DNA of 64,000 nucleotides, from NCBI RefSeq assembly GCF_002999335.1, contig NW_020312762.1, positions 97,980-161,979 on the forward strand. Reading direction: 5' to 3'. This document shows positions 1-11,328 of the stretch, in pieces (the first letter of the stretch is position 1; each line of letters opens with the position of its first letter). This stretch comes from Cyclospora cayetanensis. Lineage: Eukaryota; Apicomplexa; Conoidasida; Eucoccidiorida; Eimeriidae. Below the pieces are notes generated by a model that saw only the letters and a program-made list of their open reading frames with translations, searched no databases and was not told where the DNA came from. The position numbers were made by a program, and so were the translations under genes.

Positions 1-855
1 AAACATTTTCATCGTCTGCAGCCTCATGCTATCAAGAATCTGAAGTCTGGTCGTGTACACAACCTCCTCGCTGTTAGTCCGCTCTATATCACCCTTTTCA
101 TGGTTTCCTTGCTGTGAACCGTCTGCCTGCTATCTGTGTGGTCTCTCGCCAAATTACATGCTCCATCGATATCTGGTTATAAACGAATCTCTGCTCATTC
201 ATGCGTAGTCTTGCGCTGTTGTTGGCACATTATTGCTGCTTATGTAGTCTCTCTTCATGGCTCAGTCTGCCTTTTCCAAGATTGCACTTTCATAAATAAC
301 CATGCCCTTTTCTTGTTCCCTCAAGGCTCTGTAGACCACACGTTGCTGGCGTCTTTTTCCTCTGCAGAAAACATCCCTCTGGTGATAGTCTATGTCCTGT
401 GTCTCCAGACCGGCCGAAAGATTTAAAGAAATAGTGGGCTCGCGTGCTGCATTATCCTCGGAGAGGGGATCACGAATGCATGAATTGAGGACACCTACTT
501 GTTTGAAGTCAGACCATGGCCCTTCTTCAGTCCCACACTGTCGAAGTGCTTTTTCCATCAGTTTCTTTGTTCAATCCCAGCACAGATGACTGGCGTCTCC
601 TTCGCTTGTAAATGGGCCAGCTAACTTGCTAGTCTCGGTACTAATCTGCTCGCTTGTTACAGTGCCCTGTGGCTTAGTGTATACTTTTGTCTATCGGCAT
701 GTTGTAGGCCACTTTTACCTTGCCTTTTGCTTTGCCTTATTAGGTCGTTCAAGCCGAAGACGTCTTCTATACTTGGCTGCTGCTGTGCTTGAGGAGATAT
801 GTAGCTTCAGAATCAGGACAAACTGGTTGAAAATTTATCCAGGGCTATTTAAAAG

Positions 856-966
856 GAACTCCCTTCATTCATTGCCCGCTTTCCTCAGCTCTCCCAATAT
901 GAGAGGCACCGGGCAGTTAGGATGCGCTAAGTTGCATCCTTTAAGCACTTTGGGCACTTGCATTTA
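856..966 (+). repeat. Dispersed repeat, copy A
   Basis: This ~110-base stretch matches, by eye, the reverse complement of 51890-51990. Both carry an AATATG-(A)GAG core followed about 25 bases on by a TTAGG-TGCGC block and a TGCAYCCTYTAAGCACT block. Because the likeness is in nucleotides and both copies lack a shared long reading frame, it is probably a non-coding or decayed mobile repeat rather than a gene family. Ends are approximate. Confidence 0.45.
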
Positions 967-1148
967 GGTACATATACTATCTAGTGCACACGCACACCAC
1001 ACTTACGTCTCCTTGTAGCAAGCTGACAGTGCTCTGCATTATATTTGGTTTTCGAACAGACAACCGGATTCGCCTATTCTTTGCTGATCATTCATTTTTA
1101 AAAAACTAAGGTAGTAAAAATTGTAAAAGTGTAGCTTTAGCTCGCTAC

Positions 1149-1240
1149 CTCAGAGTGCTTGGATGGTACAGATACACGCGACCTAACTGTCCTTACACCC
1201 TAATGTCAGTAATCCTGGGGACCAAAGGAATGGAAAGAGG
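1149..1240 (-). repeat. Dispersed repeat, diverged copy
   Basis: Read on the minus strand, this stretch shows the same order of blocks as the copies at 856-966 and 51890-51990: a TTAGG-CGCG block, then a CCATCCAAGCACTC block. It is more diverged and its ends are approximate. Found by eye only. Confidence 0.3.
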
Positions 1241-2089
1241 GGAGCTCTCTTTCTAGAAAACTTAGTACCTTGCTATTTAGTTTGTATTATATGAGGGTTA
1301 AAGCCCTCCCTGTAGAGGCCTTAAACAAGTTTTTACACTCGCCCTCCTTTCTCTCCCATGCCAGACCTCTGAGGGGCTCGAGCATGACGTAGGGAAATTT
1401 CGTATGTAAACGCACATTAAAAGATTTTCATCAGGCTCTAATGGAGCCTGGATTCAAAAGGATCCCCCTGCGGTGGTCCAAATTAGAGCGTTACAGGTTT
1501 AGCATAGAGACGCACGGTTGAGTCCTACAATACGGGAATATTCCGCTGAGCAACGTATGGAATAGGTGAACAGCCAGATCACGCAGTCTTTGATTGAACG
1601 TAAATCAAATAGACTAAGTTTTTGCTGTGCAAATGTATCTAGAAGTAGGTACCGCCTTTGCGTTTAGCCACAATGAATGTGCTCGAATGGGGTGGAGACA
1701 TCCCTACTGTGCAGAAACCACGGTATATAAAGGCCTTTACTCACGCAATCAGTATTAAGTGATCCAGAAATAAATATATATGATGCAGGAGAGACACCTT
1801 GAGCGTAGTGGGGGATGCTACAATGGTGGTTCGTAGAATGAGGGAACTCTCCTACCTATGGGGCCCCAAAGGCGTGCACTGAGCCTCCGGCGACTGCAGA
1901 GTGGTGGGGTCATTTGCCAGGATGAGGCGCTGCCCATATACGCGATTTTGGAGGCACTGCGACTGGAGGCTTGGGCTGTAGCGTCTTGCCAACACCTGTC
2001 TGCATGGCGGCAAACCCCTGATGTGTGCCCCCTGCCTCTTGAACTTTCTAGTGGCCCCTTCAAATCTAGTTCTGTTAACAATTTATTTT

Positions 2090-2584
2090 CTATTGGACGC
2101 AAAACGGCGCAGCGCAGCCATAAATGTGGCTTCTGCCGTAGGCTGCTGTGGTGTTTTTCTCCAGCGGCAGCAAGCCGGCAGCCATTGCCGGGGCTGAGGG
2201 GCCCTCCGTAGCCGAATCCGTCGTCGAGAGGCTTGTGAGATGAAATGACGATGTTGCGGTGTACAGATACTGCAACGTTGTGGCTAGTTGTGAATCGCTT
2301 AATGCTGTAAGCTCTTCGTACACCCCAAGCCCGTAGGGCTGCTGCTGCCCCTCATTGGCCCTTGAAGTTTTGCCTCTTAATTTTCTCCCTTGAATACGTT
2401 CTAGAGGAAAGTAATTTAATCCGTACTTGTACGTAGACAACCCGCGTTGGAAAGGAAAACCGCCGCAAGGTTCAGAAGCTGCATGCGCAGGGGCCCTGAG
2501 GTGTACAGACGGAGATCGAATCGAAGCCCTCTGATTCAAAGGCTGAACAAGGACGAGGATTTGCTGATGCATAGTTGCGGGCAC
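2090..2584 (-). CDS. Possible hypothetical protein, single exon
   Basis: A 164-codon open frame lies divergently just upstream of the J-protein gene. The product has no recognised domain, no clear signal peptide and no membrane segment. It has a basic middle part (residues about 60-85) and a Ser/Thr/Ala-rich C-terminal half. Support is only its length and position; a chance open frame is equally possible. Upstream exons could exist but none was identified. Confidence 0.2.
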   Translation of the reverse strand: MPATMHQQILVLVQPLNQRASIRSPSVHLRAPAHAASEPCGGFPFQRGLSTYKYGLNYFPLERIQGRKLRGKTSRANEGQQQPYGLGVYEELTALSDSQLATTLQYLYTATSSFHLTSLSTTDSATEGPSAPAMAAGLLPLEKNTTAAYGRSHIYGCAAPFCVQ

Positions 2585-2789
2585 CGAGACAGCGGCAGAG
2601 GACTCATAAGCGAGATCGGAAAAGGGCTTCTGCAGCGTTTGAGCGGCCCCCAGCTTCAGGTTGTTTGATGCTGCATTTTGTCGTGTGACAGCGGAGGTCG
2701 CGATGCTGCAGCAGCAGCATCACTGTCTACGCAGGCAGCAGCAGCGGCAGCATCACTGCGATTAGCGACGGCAGCAGCAGCAAAAACTC

Positions 2790-5676
2790 ATGAAGATGGA
2801 GGGTAACAAGGATGAGGCGGCCAAGTGTGTGGCCCTCGCAAAAAAGGCCATGTTGGCTGGAGACTTTTCAAAGGTGCGCCATCTTTCCCCGGGAGTCTAA
2901 GGCTGGTGCTGCAGCAGCACCAGCCTTAGACTCCGCTGCACGCACTGCTGGAGTTGCTGCAAGAAAGAGTAGCTGCTGCACATGTCTGCGAGCCACTGCA
3001 CACAGTGCTTGTTCGGGGAGGCATCTATCATCCCCTGTTGAGGTCCTTGCGTTCGCTGTGGATGTGTGCACCGTATGCAGGCGCAGCGTCTGTTGGACAA
3101 GGCGCAGCGCATGTTTCCTTCTCCCGAGATTGAGTCTCTTGCTGCTGCCTGCGCGCACAAGCAGCACGGTGCATCAAACAGCACCAACGGCAGCAGCGAA
3201 ACTGGGGCTCAAGCTTCGTCTGGCTCGCGCCAGCGGCGAGCTTCTCCGGGCGTCTCCCGCCCTTCGAACACATCTGCCTCGGCGCCTCATCTCACGAGAT
3301 CGCGGAGTGCAGCGTCAGGGAGCTGCGCAGCAGCAGCAGGTGCTGCTGCTGCCCCTGCTCATACGCCTGAGCAAGCCAGGCTGTGTGAAGCTGTTTTACA
3401 GGAGAGCTGTTACTACAGGGTCCTTGGAGTCTCAAATGACGCCTCTGAGGAAGTTATCAAGAAAGCCTACCGACGGGTGGGGGGCTAAGGCTTTGTGGCT
3501 GTGTAATTGACAGCTATAGGGCTATTTCCCAAGAAAAGATGGCTCTTTTTAATCGCATTTTAGAGCCGCTGCACCACACATTAACGTTCTGGGGTGGATT
3601 GCCTGTGTCTCCTGCAGCTTGCGCTGCTGCTGCACCCCGACAAGAACAAAGCCCCCAAAGCAGAAGATGCATTTAAGAAGGTGAGGCATCTCAGAATGTA
3701 GGAGCGCGTGGAGGGCATAGCGGAACGGCTTCTTCCCTTCAATTTGCCTTTTTTCGTTTTATCTATTGTCTCGGAGGGGCCGCATTTACTCGGCTGCTAC
3801 GTGCTCGCCGCTCGCCGGCCCCACCAAGGCATTGTCTACCGCCTCCTCCCCTCGGATCTGCATCTGCCACTGTTGCACAATGCTTGCGATCAGGTTAGCA
3901 AAGTCTCAGGCACCCTCCTGGACCCCAAAGAGCGGCGAGTCTACGATATGGGGGGCCCCCAAGCGGTGGAGGGGAGGGCGGAGCCTTACATGTATCGGGG
4001 AGACACCTCTCACCCCGATGTTATGACTGCAGAGGTTCGTCGCGACGTTCTGCCCTTTCTCCCCTTCTTTCCCACTGATGCTGCCGTCACTGCTGTTGTT
4101 GCCGCTGCTGCTAAGAGCAAGAGACGATGCTGTGCGGGTGCTGCGGCTGTTGCGCGCAGGATTTGTTCCGCGTTCTCTTTGGGCAGAGTCTCAGAGATCA
4201 CGGCAGAGGGCATCATGGCAGGGGATCTCGCACCCAACAATACCACCAAGAGTGAGCTCTTTCTCTCTCTTTCTCAGCGTGTTGCGTGCGTGTTTGAACT
4301 TTAAAGCTTGAGCAGGTTTATTGTCTTTTTTTTGAGCGAAATCTGGGGACGGTGGGTGCGCTGTGTCCGCAGGAATGGCTTGCACACGTTTATTCAAGTG
4401 AGGCACGAATCACCTTTGGACGCAGGTGCCCATGCGTTTTCTCGGCTTTTCGTGATTAATTTTCAATCCAACCCTCACGTATTTCAATTGTGCTCTGCGG
4501 CTGCCCCTGGCCTTGCTTTCGGCGCGGCGTTAAAGGGCCTTCTGTGGGGGAGCGGAAGCGTTTGCCTGTCTCTTTGTGTATACATCTGGTAGTCTGGCTG
4601 GCTGTCCATACTTCTCTATCGTTGCCTGTGTGTCTCTATCTCTCTCTCTCTCGCATTTTCAGGGTGCATGTACATGTGTATTTATTCATGTGTATATGCA
4701 TGTATGCATATGCGTGTATTGGCATGGATTTAGCTTGGCTGTTGCTAGGTTTGTGCTTCAGTTCTTGCCGATGTTGCTTTTATTTGTATTGATGTTCTTG
4801 TTTAACTTCGTCCCTCAAGAGGGGCAGTCTCCGGTACGTCCACATGGGGTGGGACCTTTCTGACCTTCTGTTGTCTCTTCTCTTCCACTCTGCCCTTTAA
4901 TCTCAACTTTTATCTCCAAGGCACTTCCTAAAGGCGGGTGCTTTTCTCCTGTTTTTTGCGCTTTTACACTCTCGAAGTGTTCCCAAAGCCCTCGTCTGCC
5001 TTCTGCGACACCCGCCTTCCCCTTTCTGCTGTTTCTCTACTTCGGAGGCTAATTTGCATGCTTCTGGCTCCTTCCTCTCCCAGTGCATTTGCTTGATTAT
5101 ACGGAGTGCGACTGTTCGTTGCAGGCTGCCTATTACTCCTTCCGCCAGACTCGCGAGTTCCCCGTGCCCCGTATTACCCAGCTGCATTCCGTTCGCTACT
5201 ATGTGGGAGACGGATTCATGAATGAGATTCTTCCACAACCAGACAAAGTCAGAGAGGTGCGATCACAAAGGTGTCTGCGGATGCGGTGCCACTTCCCCGT
5301 GAGATGCTTGCCTGTGCGCGCGAGGCTTCTGCTCATTTGTGCTCCGCTGTTGCGCGTGGTGCGCTGTGCAGTTGGAACGGAAAGTCGAGGTTCGGCATTA
5401 CCAAGTCGTCTGCAGCTCGGAGAATGACAGGCTTAACAGGGACCTCACGACGGCGCATTACCACATGGCCTCCAGTAAGACGGATTCCAAGATTAAGAGC
5501 TGGAGGCTACTAGTCAAAGACTTCGAAATGCATGGCTCAGAGCATCGAGGTTGCGAAGATGTATAGCTTAGAGCACTTGATGTGCAATGCGTCCTGCTCG
5601 TGCTTCCGCAGATGAATCGATCAAGCGGCTTCTCGACCGCCCCAGGCCGGGATGCAAGAAGTTAGAACTGCTGCAG
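2790..5676 (+). CDS. DNAJB12/14-like ER membrane J-protein (Hsp40)
   Basis: A type III J-protein that should stimulate an Hsp70 from the ER membrane in protein quality control. Ten exons join in phase: 2790-2873, 3081-3476, 3618-3680, 3894-4034, 4160-4251, 4373-4397, 4762-4833, 5125-5256, 5372-5549, 5612-5676. The N-terminus MKMEGNKDEAAKC resembles DNAJB12/14, and an alternative start is the second Met at 2796. The J domain covers residues about 139-205, with HPD at 166-168 split across the exon 2/3 region. A short Gly/His-rich linker with DLFRVLFG follows, then one hydrophobic segment (FLPMLLLFVLMFLF) and a DUF1977-like tail with YYVGDGF. Ala/Ser-rich sequence precedes the J domain. The 3' end is unresolved: no stop follows directly after 5676, and a terminal exon 5775-6035 would be in phase but has no family support. 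Confidence 0.85.
2892..2934. repeat. Perfect 21-bp inverted repeat in intron 1 of the J-protein gene
   Basis: The left arm 2892-2912 and right arm 2914-2934 are exact reverse complements around a single A at 2913. The motif starts 18 bases after the 5' splice site (2874), so the pre-mRNA could fold into a strong hairpin close to the donor. It includes a CTGCAGCAG core typical of the CAG-rich sequence of this genome. Confidence 0.9.
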
Positions 5677-6035
5677 GTATTTTTTTCTTTTTTAATTCTG
5701 TTCTGTTTCTATTTTTCCTGCATCGTTCTCTCTTTGTTGGAGGTATGGTCTCTAATTCAAGTGCCTTCTACCAGAGAGGGCATCATGTCCGTTCAACTTC
5801 AACTCCGGGCAAACGAAGCAGCTCGAGGATGTCTACTTTCTGTATGTCTGCGCTGTTGCGGCACAGAGAGCTGCAGGCGGGGTGCAGCCCGACACCCAAG
5901 GGCCGTAGGTTTGGAGGCTCTGCACACAACATCCAAGAGGGGTCCTTGGAGGCTGCTAGCATGGGTGCAGCTAGTGCGGGGGGAGAGAAAGCGCAAGGAG
6001 CGCTCCTGTTCTCTGTAGTGTTCTTAGAGTGTTAG

Positions 6036-7371
6036 ACGATTCATGGCACGACGGAGGCCTGCAGCAGCAGAGCGCCCCTCCATAATGTGCAGAGCTTGTT
6101 TCGATCAACCTGAGATATCCCATACCCATGGCGGCACTTTTTCCCTGGCTCCTAGACACCGCGTGGTTGAACAATAGTGTGCTGCTGAGACATGTGTACA
6201 CCCCAGAGAGGTAATTGTTCGAATTGGCCAGTAGGCGTGTACCTTCAGTAGCGTATGTTCACACTGCTTGCTTGCCGTCGAGACTGCACGGCATGCGACT
6301 GGGAGACTGCGACGCGCAGCGGCCACCGATAGGAGTCCAGCTCGCGTGCGGTTCTGCGTGTGTCTGTGGCAACAATGGTAAAGCTATGGAAATTATTTGT
6401 GGGATATTTGTGCAACGACAGTCAGCACTCTAACTTTTTAGGGAAGCTCTCTTCCCGACTCTGCGTGTAGTGGCATACACTGCGTGTAGTGGCATACGTA
6501 TCACACGAGACGCTGCTTTCTTCTGGCACGCTCGAAGACAGATAAGCGGGCAGAGGGAGCAGATCCATCCTACTTCAAGGGCAAACCCTCTATGTTGCCC
6601 CCTCTCGAACTAATAAACCAAAGTAATAACGACCGCTTGTTTCCCCAAGCACTGGGAGGTAGGGAGGGGATCTGCATAGAGGCCCTTGCAAGCCCCAAAT
6701 CCCTTTGTGCATGCGTGTTTAAACGGTGTCTGTTGGACATCCGAGTTCACATACGGCGCCGTATGGGAAAATGGATCTCATGAAGACCTTGACACCCCAA
6801 TACATCTTTAAGGCCGCCGTCATGTGTTGGGCTGTCGCGCATTGCAGTACAACTGTTACGGCGATACGGCGAGGTGGGTTTGATCACTTTAAGGGCGAGC
6901 TTTGTAGCCGTCGAGCACGGAGATTCGCGAATTATTTACTACAGAAGAAAGCGCGGGAGGAGCTTTTGTTCGTTTCGACCAGTAAAAGGAGGCCCCTTCC
7001 CCCTCCCGGAGCCCTCCCTCCAAAATGGCGATGTGCAGAAAAGGGAGAGAGGAAGCTCTTCACGTACATGAGGAACGCGGTGGGAGGGGAAGCTATGTGC
7101 CGTATTGCAGATATGAAGAGAGACGTGTACATGTACTGCGTGGTGTTCATGAGCCCCCTGTACCTCCTCCTCTGCATAGTCCTTCAACCTTCTCGCGGTC
7201 CTTCCCTCTTTTACCAGTGGTGCCTCTTTCCACGCTGCCTATCAGTCGTTTGCATACCGGGATGAGGCTGCTTCCTATATGCCTGTGGCTTTGGTTATTT
7301 ATGACGCGTGTGCGCTTCTTCCCTTCGATTACAGCGTCCCTTTCTGCATGCGCCTCCTCTCCTCCGAGCAA
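6036..7371. other. Spacer between the J-protein and Tim9 genes
   Basis: The spacer carries overlapping open frames of 60-180 codons on both strands with no domain, no conserved motif and no convincing splice-linked partners. A 19-base direct repeat (gactctgcgtgtagtggcata type) occurs twice around 6460-6496. Nothing else was supported. Confidence 0.5.
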
Positions 7372-7647
7372 CTAGTTACTGGCCATGTTCTTTTCAGCAA
7401 ATCTCTGGCCCAGCCTTGCGGAGAATTCCATGAATTTCCTCACGCAGGATCCAATGCAAGCCATCTCTTTGGAGTCCAAATCCTTTGCCCGGAACTCTCT
7501 TACGCATTCGTTGAAGCACCTCTCCACCAAAGAGTTGTATGTGTCCATGCTGTCTTTGAGCTGTAGACGATTCAACTCCGCCATCACCAGTGACCGCTCC
7601 TTCGCAGGCAGCTGCTCCAGCCCTGGAATGTTCGGCACTGCGGACAT
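7372..7647 (-). CDS. TIM9: Small TIM chaperone Tim9 (twin CX3C)
   Basis: A single-exon 91-residue protein. It carries the twin CX3C signature of small Tim chaperones: Cys44/Cys48 and Cys64/Cys68, 15 residues apart, each on a predicted helix. The stretch around FNECVREFRAKDL is typical of the Tim9 branch rather than Tim8, Tim10 or Tim13. In other eukaryotes Tim9 forms a hexamer with Tim10 in the mitochondrial intermembrane space and escorts hydrophobic inner-membrane precursors. The length matches the family and there is no cleavable presequence, as expected for Mia40-dependent import. The start is the only Met that gives the usual short N-terminus. The gene is transcribed away from the downstream PP2C gene. 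Frames in other readings across this locus are shadows. Confidence 0.93.
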   Translation of the reverse strand: MSAVPNIPGLEQLPAKERSLVMAELNRLQLKDSMDTYNSLVERCFNECVREFRAKDLDSKEMACIGSCVRKFMEFSARLGQRFAEKNMASN

Positions 7648-8509
7648 CTTGCAAAGTGGGAAGTGACAGGGAGTATTTCTGAGTTCGGGGAAGGCGCCGA
7701 AAGCATACGCCTCCGGCCTTGTGACGAGCAGCTGCTCTCAGGGGAGTGCAGTAATCCAAAAGGCACAGGGTACTTACTGGGGGAAAGCTGGGTGAAGGTG
7801 GGGCGCAAAAGGGAAGGAAAGCTTGCGTATCAGGAGGCAAGGACGAAGGAAAGACTAAACAAGAAGCACCTAGGGAAAAAAATGAAGCAAGGCGACAATT
7901 CGTGAAACCCTCGTACACTCCCGCTGGTGGGGGATAGCAGCCAGGGGGGAAAGCAAAACGAGCTGCCAAGGAACACAATGAACGGAAACAAAGGAGCGCC
8001 GAGAAAAATCATTCTTTAGGGCAAGTGAATGGGGGATCTGCCATTTAAGGGGCCCCTACCCGCAGTATCGGAATAACAACAGCTCACAAGCCCTTCTCCC
8101 TCCTCCTGGGGCCCCACACGTCGTAGCTGGGGGGCCCCTTTGCAAGCATGCATCTCTTTGCCTGTCCCTTTGCACGGCATATATTCTTTTCTTTGATTTC
8201 ACGTTTGGCAGAGACGCCCGTTGTGTCGCTAGCAGCTGCGGCAGCCTTGCGGCAACGCTGGGGGAGTCCCTTCGCTCCCTGATGCGTGCTTTCGCGGAAC
8301 CTTGCGCGAAACGCTCTCAACGTTTTTTCATAATTCGCCCCTTATACCCCCTCAGTGCGTATTTAGGCAGATCTGCAGCAGCTAATTCGCGGAGGCTTCG
8401 CCGAAGCAGCTGAGGGGCCCCCGTCCTGCCTCCGTCCTCTGGCGTGCAGATCACCCCCCTCTCCCCCTTTCCCGCCTCTCTTTTCTGGCATTTTTTTGAG
8501 ACTCACCCG
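7648..8509. other. Shared upstream region of Tim9 (-) and PP2C (+)
   Basis: About 860 bases separate two divergently transcribed genes, so both promoters probably lie here. No motif could be assigned by eye. Open frames on both strands here show no domain content. Confidence 0.5.
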
Positions 8510-11328
8510 ATGTCCAGAGAGGTAGAAGTTCCTCCCCACAATGAACATGCGCCTACTGAACAAGTAGGACGGCCTAGGGGCCCTCCCCAAGGGGACGGTG
8601 AGCCTCAGAGACGCTCTGATGGTCCCCAAGACACCAGGAACGGAAAGGATCCTCTCTCACAGCACAGCGCGAGTGCTGCCTCGACAGATAAAGCTCAACA
8701 TGATGAGAGGAGCCAAGATCCTGGCACTGCGCCTCCACAATCCACGCCTCCACAGCCTCGAGGCGCCTCGCCGCGACAGCGTGTGGCCGTTCGCTTTATG
8801 CAGGGGAGGCGGGGGGTTCAGGAAGATCGGCATGTTGTGGTGTCTGACCTGCGGAGTCTACTGGAGAGTGAAGCGCAGACAGTTGTCGACTCGTGGGGAT
8901 GCTCCTCGAGTGAGGCCTCTTACACTGCTCGTCTTCTTTGAAAGCTCGTTGAGATCCTGTTTCTCTCTGTGTGTCTTTGTCCCTCATCTCATGGGTTTCT
9001 CTGCCACGCACCTTCACCCGATGCTCGAAAATCCTTATGCAGGTGTTCTCAATCCCCTGCCAAGTCATGCACGCAGTATTTAGCGTCTCCTTCGCCGTGA
9101 GATGCACGGCACCAACATTTGAAATCCTCTCAAAACACGTTTTTTGTTGTTTCTGCAGCCTCGCTGGTTGCTCTTTTTGATGGGCATCGTGGAGTCTGCT
9201 GCTCGGACTTCTGCTCCTCTGTACTGCCCTCCAAACTCGCGGATCTCCTTACGCGAAAGCTTCCGCAGCAAGCAGCAGCAACTCCAGCGGCTGCGGCGAA
9301 GTCGAACACGGGATCGTCTCCCCCAGGATCGTCCGTAGGAGCTGAGGGGGCGGGCACCCCCGAAAAAGGAGGCCTCAAGAAGACTCAGGAGCTGCAGTGT
9401 AACGACTCGACAAGCGCATCGAGTCTCTTAGCCCCCCTTTCTGCTGCTTCCTTCTCCAGCCTCGCACCCCAAGGCTCCCCCCAAGACGCTTGTTTGTGCC
9501 CTTCTCTGAGGAATCTCCTCCCAGCCTTACCAGAAGGTCTCCAAGGACTGCTGCCTTCTCTCTACCACCGCCTCTTTTCCGTCTACAAGCAAACGGACAA
9601 GGAGTTTATCGCCAAGTACAAGACGAAGGCGAACGCGGGATGCACTGCAGTAGCCTTGCTTACTGTGGGGCCCCTCGCGGTTGTCTCTTGGGTGGGAGAC
9701 TCGCGCGCTGTCGCAGGGGTGAAGAAGGCTCCCTCTCAGGCCTCCTCTCCGAAGATCTCCCTCGCAGGAGCTTCTGAGGATGCTAAAAAGGCTGCTGGAG
9801 AGGACGACTCTTCTGCGCTGGTGGCGGTGCGGCTGACAGAAGATCACAAACCGAGCAGGATCGATGAGAAGGCGAGGATAGAAAAGGCTGGGGGTCATGT
9901 GTTGATGGTGGGGGGAGTCGCTAGAGTGGCTCCAGCGGACTACGAGGTATGCAAACTTTGCCTTAGTTTCCGAGATCGCTTGTGTTAGCCTTCGCGTTGC
10001 TGCATTTTGTGGGGTACTGGTACTGCAGGCAGCGGTGCGGGCTTTGCTGCTGGTGTGGCTCGTGTTGCGGGTTGTGAGGGAGACGCTATATTGCAGCGCT
10101 AATGGTCCTCCTTCTGCGTCCGACACAGGAGAGGACGAAGCGCTTGAAGCACGAGCAGTGCACTATAGGGGGAGCTTCTCAGCAGCCCTCTACTCTCCTT
10201 GCCGGTGAGTTTGTGTCTGTGTCTGTGTGTCTGTCTGTGTCTGTGTCTGTCTGTGTGTCTGTCTGTGTGTCTGTGTCTGTGTGTGTCTGTCTGTGTGTCT
10301 GTGTCTGTGTGTGTCTATCTGTCTCTGTCTGTGTGTGGTGGCGGGCTGCTGTTACTCGCGTTGCATATTTAGAACTGGCAAACATTCTGCAGCTGCTCGT
10401 GCAAACTAGCGGTCTGTCCCTAGACCCTTCACTACGGGGGCGTGCATCCGTGGAAGTCTCCAAACAACAGCCAGGGAGAGACGCACAAGGCATTTGTTTG
10501 TTTCTTGCGCCTTGTCAATGCAGTGTCTCGATCCTTTGGTGACCGAGATCTTAAGAGCGAGGGCCTCATAAGTGCAACACCCGAGGTGGTCCTTCTGCCC
10601 CTCACACCTCAAGTCCGCTTTGTGCTCCTTGCATGCGACGGCATTTGGGATGCTCTTACAGACCAGGCAAGGCGAATAGTTTCTTCTTACTGTGTATAGA
10701 TACTCTGTCTTCAGGCTTTGAGAATCCCTCTAGGCCTTCCACACGGCCAAACGCCAAGTTGTCACTTTTTGTGCGTGTTTGCGCTTCCGACGAGACTTTC
10801 ACGCTGTGTTGTGTCTACATTTTAGGAAGTTGTAGATCTTGTGGCCATGCATCTGCACAACCCAGAGGAGGCTACTAGTCGTGTTATCAAGACCGCTTTT
10901 GAGAGAGGCAGCCAGGTCTGTATATAGTCTCGCTTTAAGAAGTTTTCCCGCCGCATATTAAATCGGTCTGTGTGTATCTCACTTTGTTGAGGTTGCTTGC
11001 CGCCCCGTTGTTCAGTGCCAATTTGCACTTCTGTCGCCGACCTTCTTTTACTCTGACTTCTCCCTCGACGCTATCTGCCGTTTTCCCTTTCTCTTCCTTC
11101 TCATTCTCGATTTTATTCTTCAACACATCCTTTGCATGCCTTCCGGGCCCCTGGCTGGTATTGTCGCTAGGTTCCGCATATCTGCTCTTTCTGCCCACTT
11201 CTCTTCAGTCTCTGCTCCTATCTATTCATGTTTCGTCCTTGCATGCTTGACGAATGCCTTCTCAGGATAACCTCACTGCAATGCTTGTAGTCTTCGACAC
11301 CGATACGCAAGCCTCAGAGACTTCTTGA
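8510..11328 (+). CDS. PP2C-type Ser/Thr protein phosphatase (PPM family)
   Basis: A metal-dependent phosphatase of about 505 residues. Six exons join in phase: 8510-8867, 9159-9946, 10129-10204, 10524-10666, 10826-10915, 11266-11328. PP2C motifs appear in order: RRGVQEDR (residues about 104-111), FDGHRG with the metal-binding Asp127, GCTAVALL, WVGDSRAV, LTEDHKP, SRSFGDRD, LLACDGIWD and DNLTAMLVVF at the C-terminus. FDGHGG is the usual form of the second motif; here the first Gly of the pair is Arg. An Ala/Ser/Gly-rich insertion follows it. The start is the Met at 8510; an in-frame Met at 8444 would add 22 residues. Intron 4 begins with GC rather than GT. Intron 3 holds a long TGTCTG microsatellite. 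The substrate is unknown. Confidence 0.9.
10206..10338 (+). repeat. TG/TCTG microsatellite in PP2C intron 3
   Basis: About 130 bases built of TGTC, TGTG and TCTG units start right after the exon 3 donor (10205). It is pyrimidine/purine-biased and would be length-polymorphic. The open frames it creates on both strands (Cys/Val/Ser and Thr/Asp/Gln repeats) are artefacts of the repeat. Confidence 0.9.

Larger units (their letters stand above)
1..2789. other. Intergenic stretch, no secure gene
   Basis: Short overlapping open frames occur on both strands, but none shows a recognisable domain or a convincing splice-linked set. A 164-codon minus-strand frame (2090-2584) is listed separately as a weak candidate. 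Two copies of a dispersed repeat lie near 856-966 and 1149-1240 (see the repeat entries). CAG/GCA runs begin at about 2700, just upstream of the J-protein start. Confidence 0.5.

Noticed and set aside
2812..3510. A 232-codon plus-strand frame overlapping the J-protein exons
   Set aside because: It reads Leu/Arg/Cys-rich sequence in a different frame from the J-domain exon and includes intron sequence. The J-domain frame has the HPD and YYRVLGV motifs.
5775..6035. Terminal exon of the J-protein gene
   Set aside because: It is in phase and has an acceptor, but the encoded Ser/Arg/Gly-rich tail has no likeness to DNAJB12/14 C-termini. Mentioned as a possibility, not annotated.
10102..10542. Open frames on both strands rich in Cys/Val/Ser or Thr/Asp/Gln
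   Set aside because: They are translations of the TGTC/TGTG microsatellite in PP2C intron 3.
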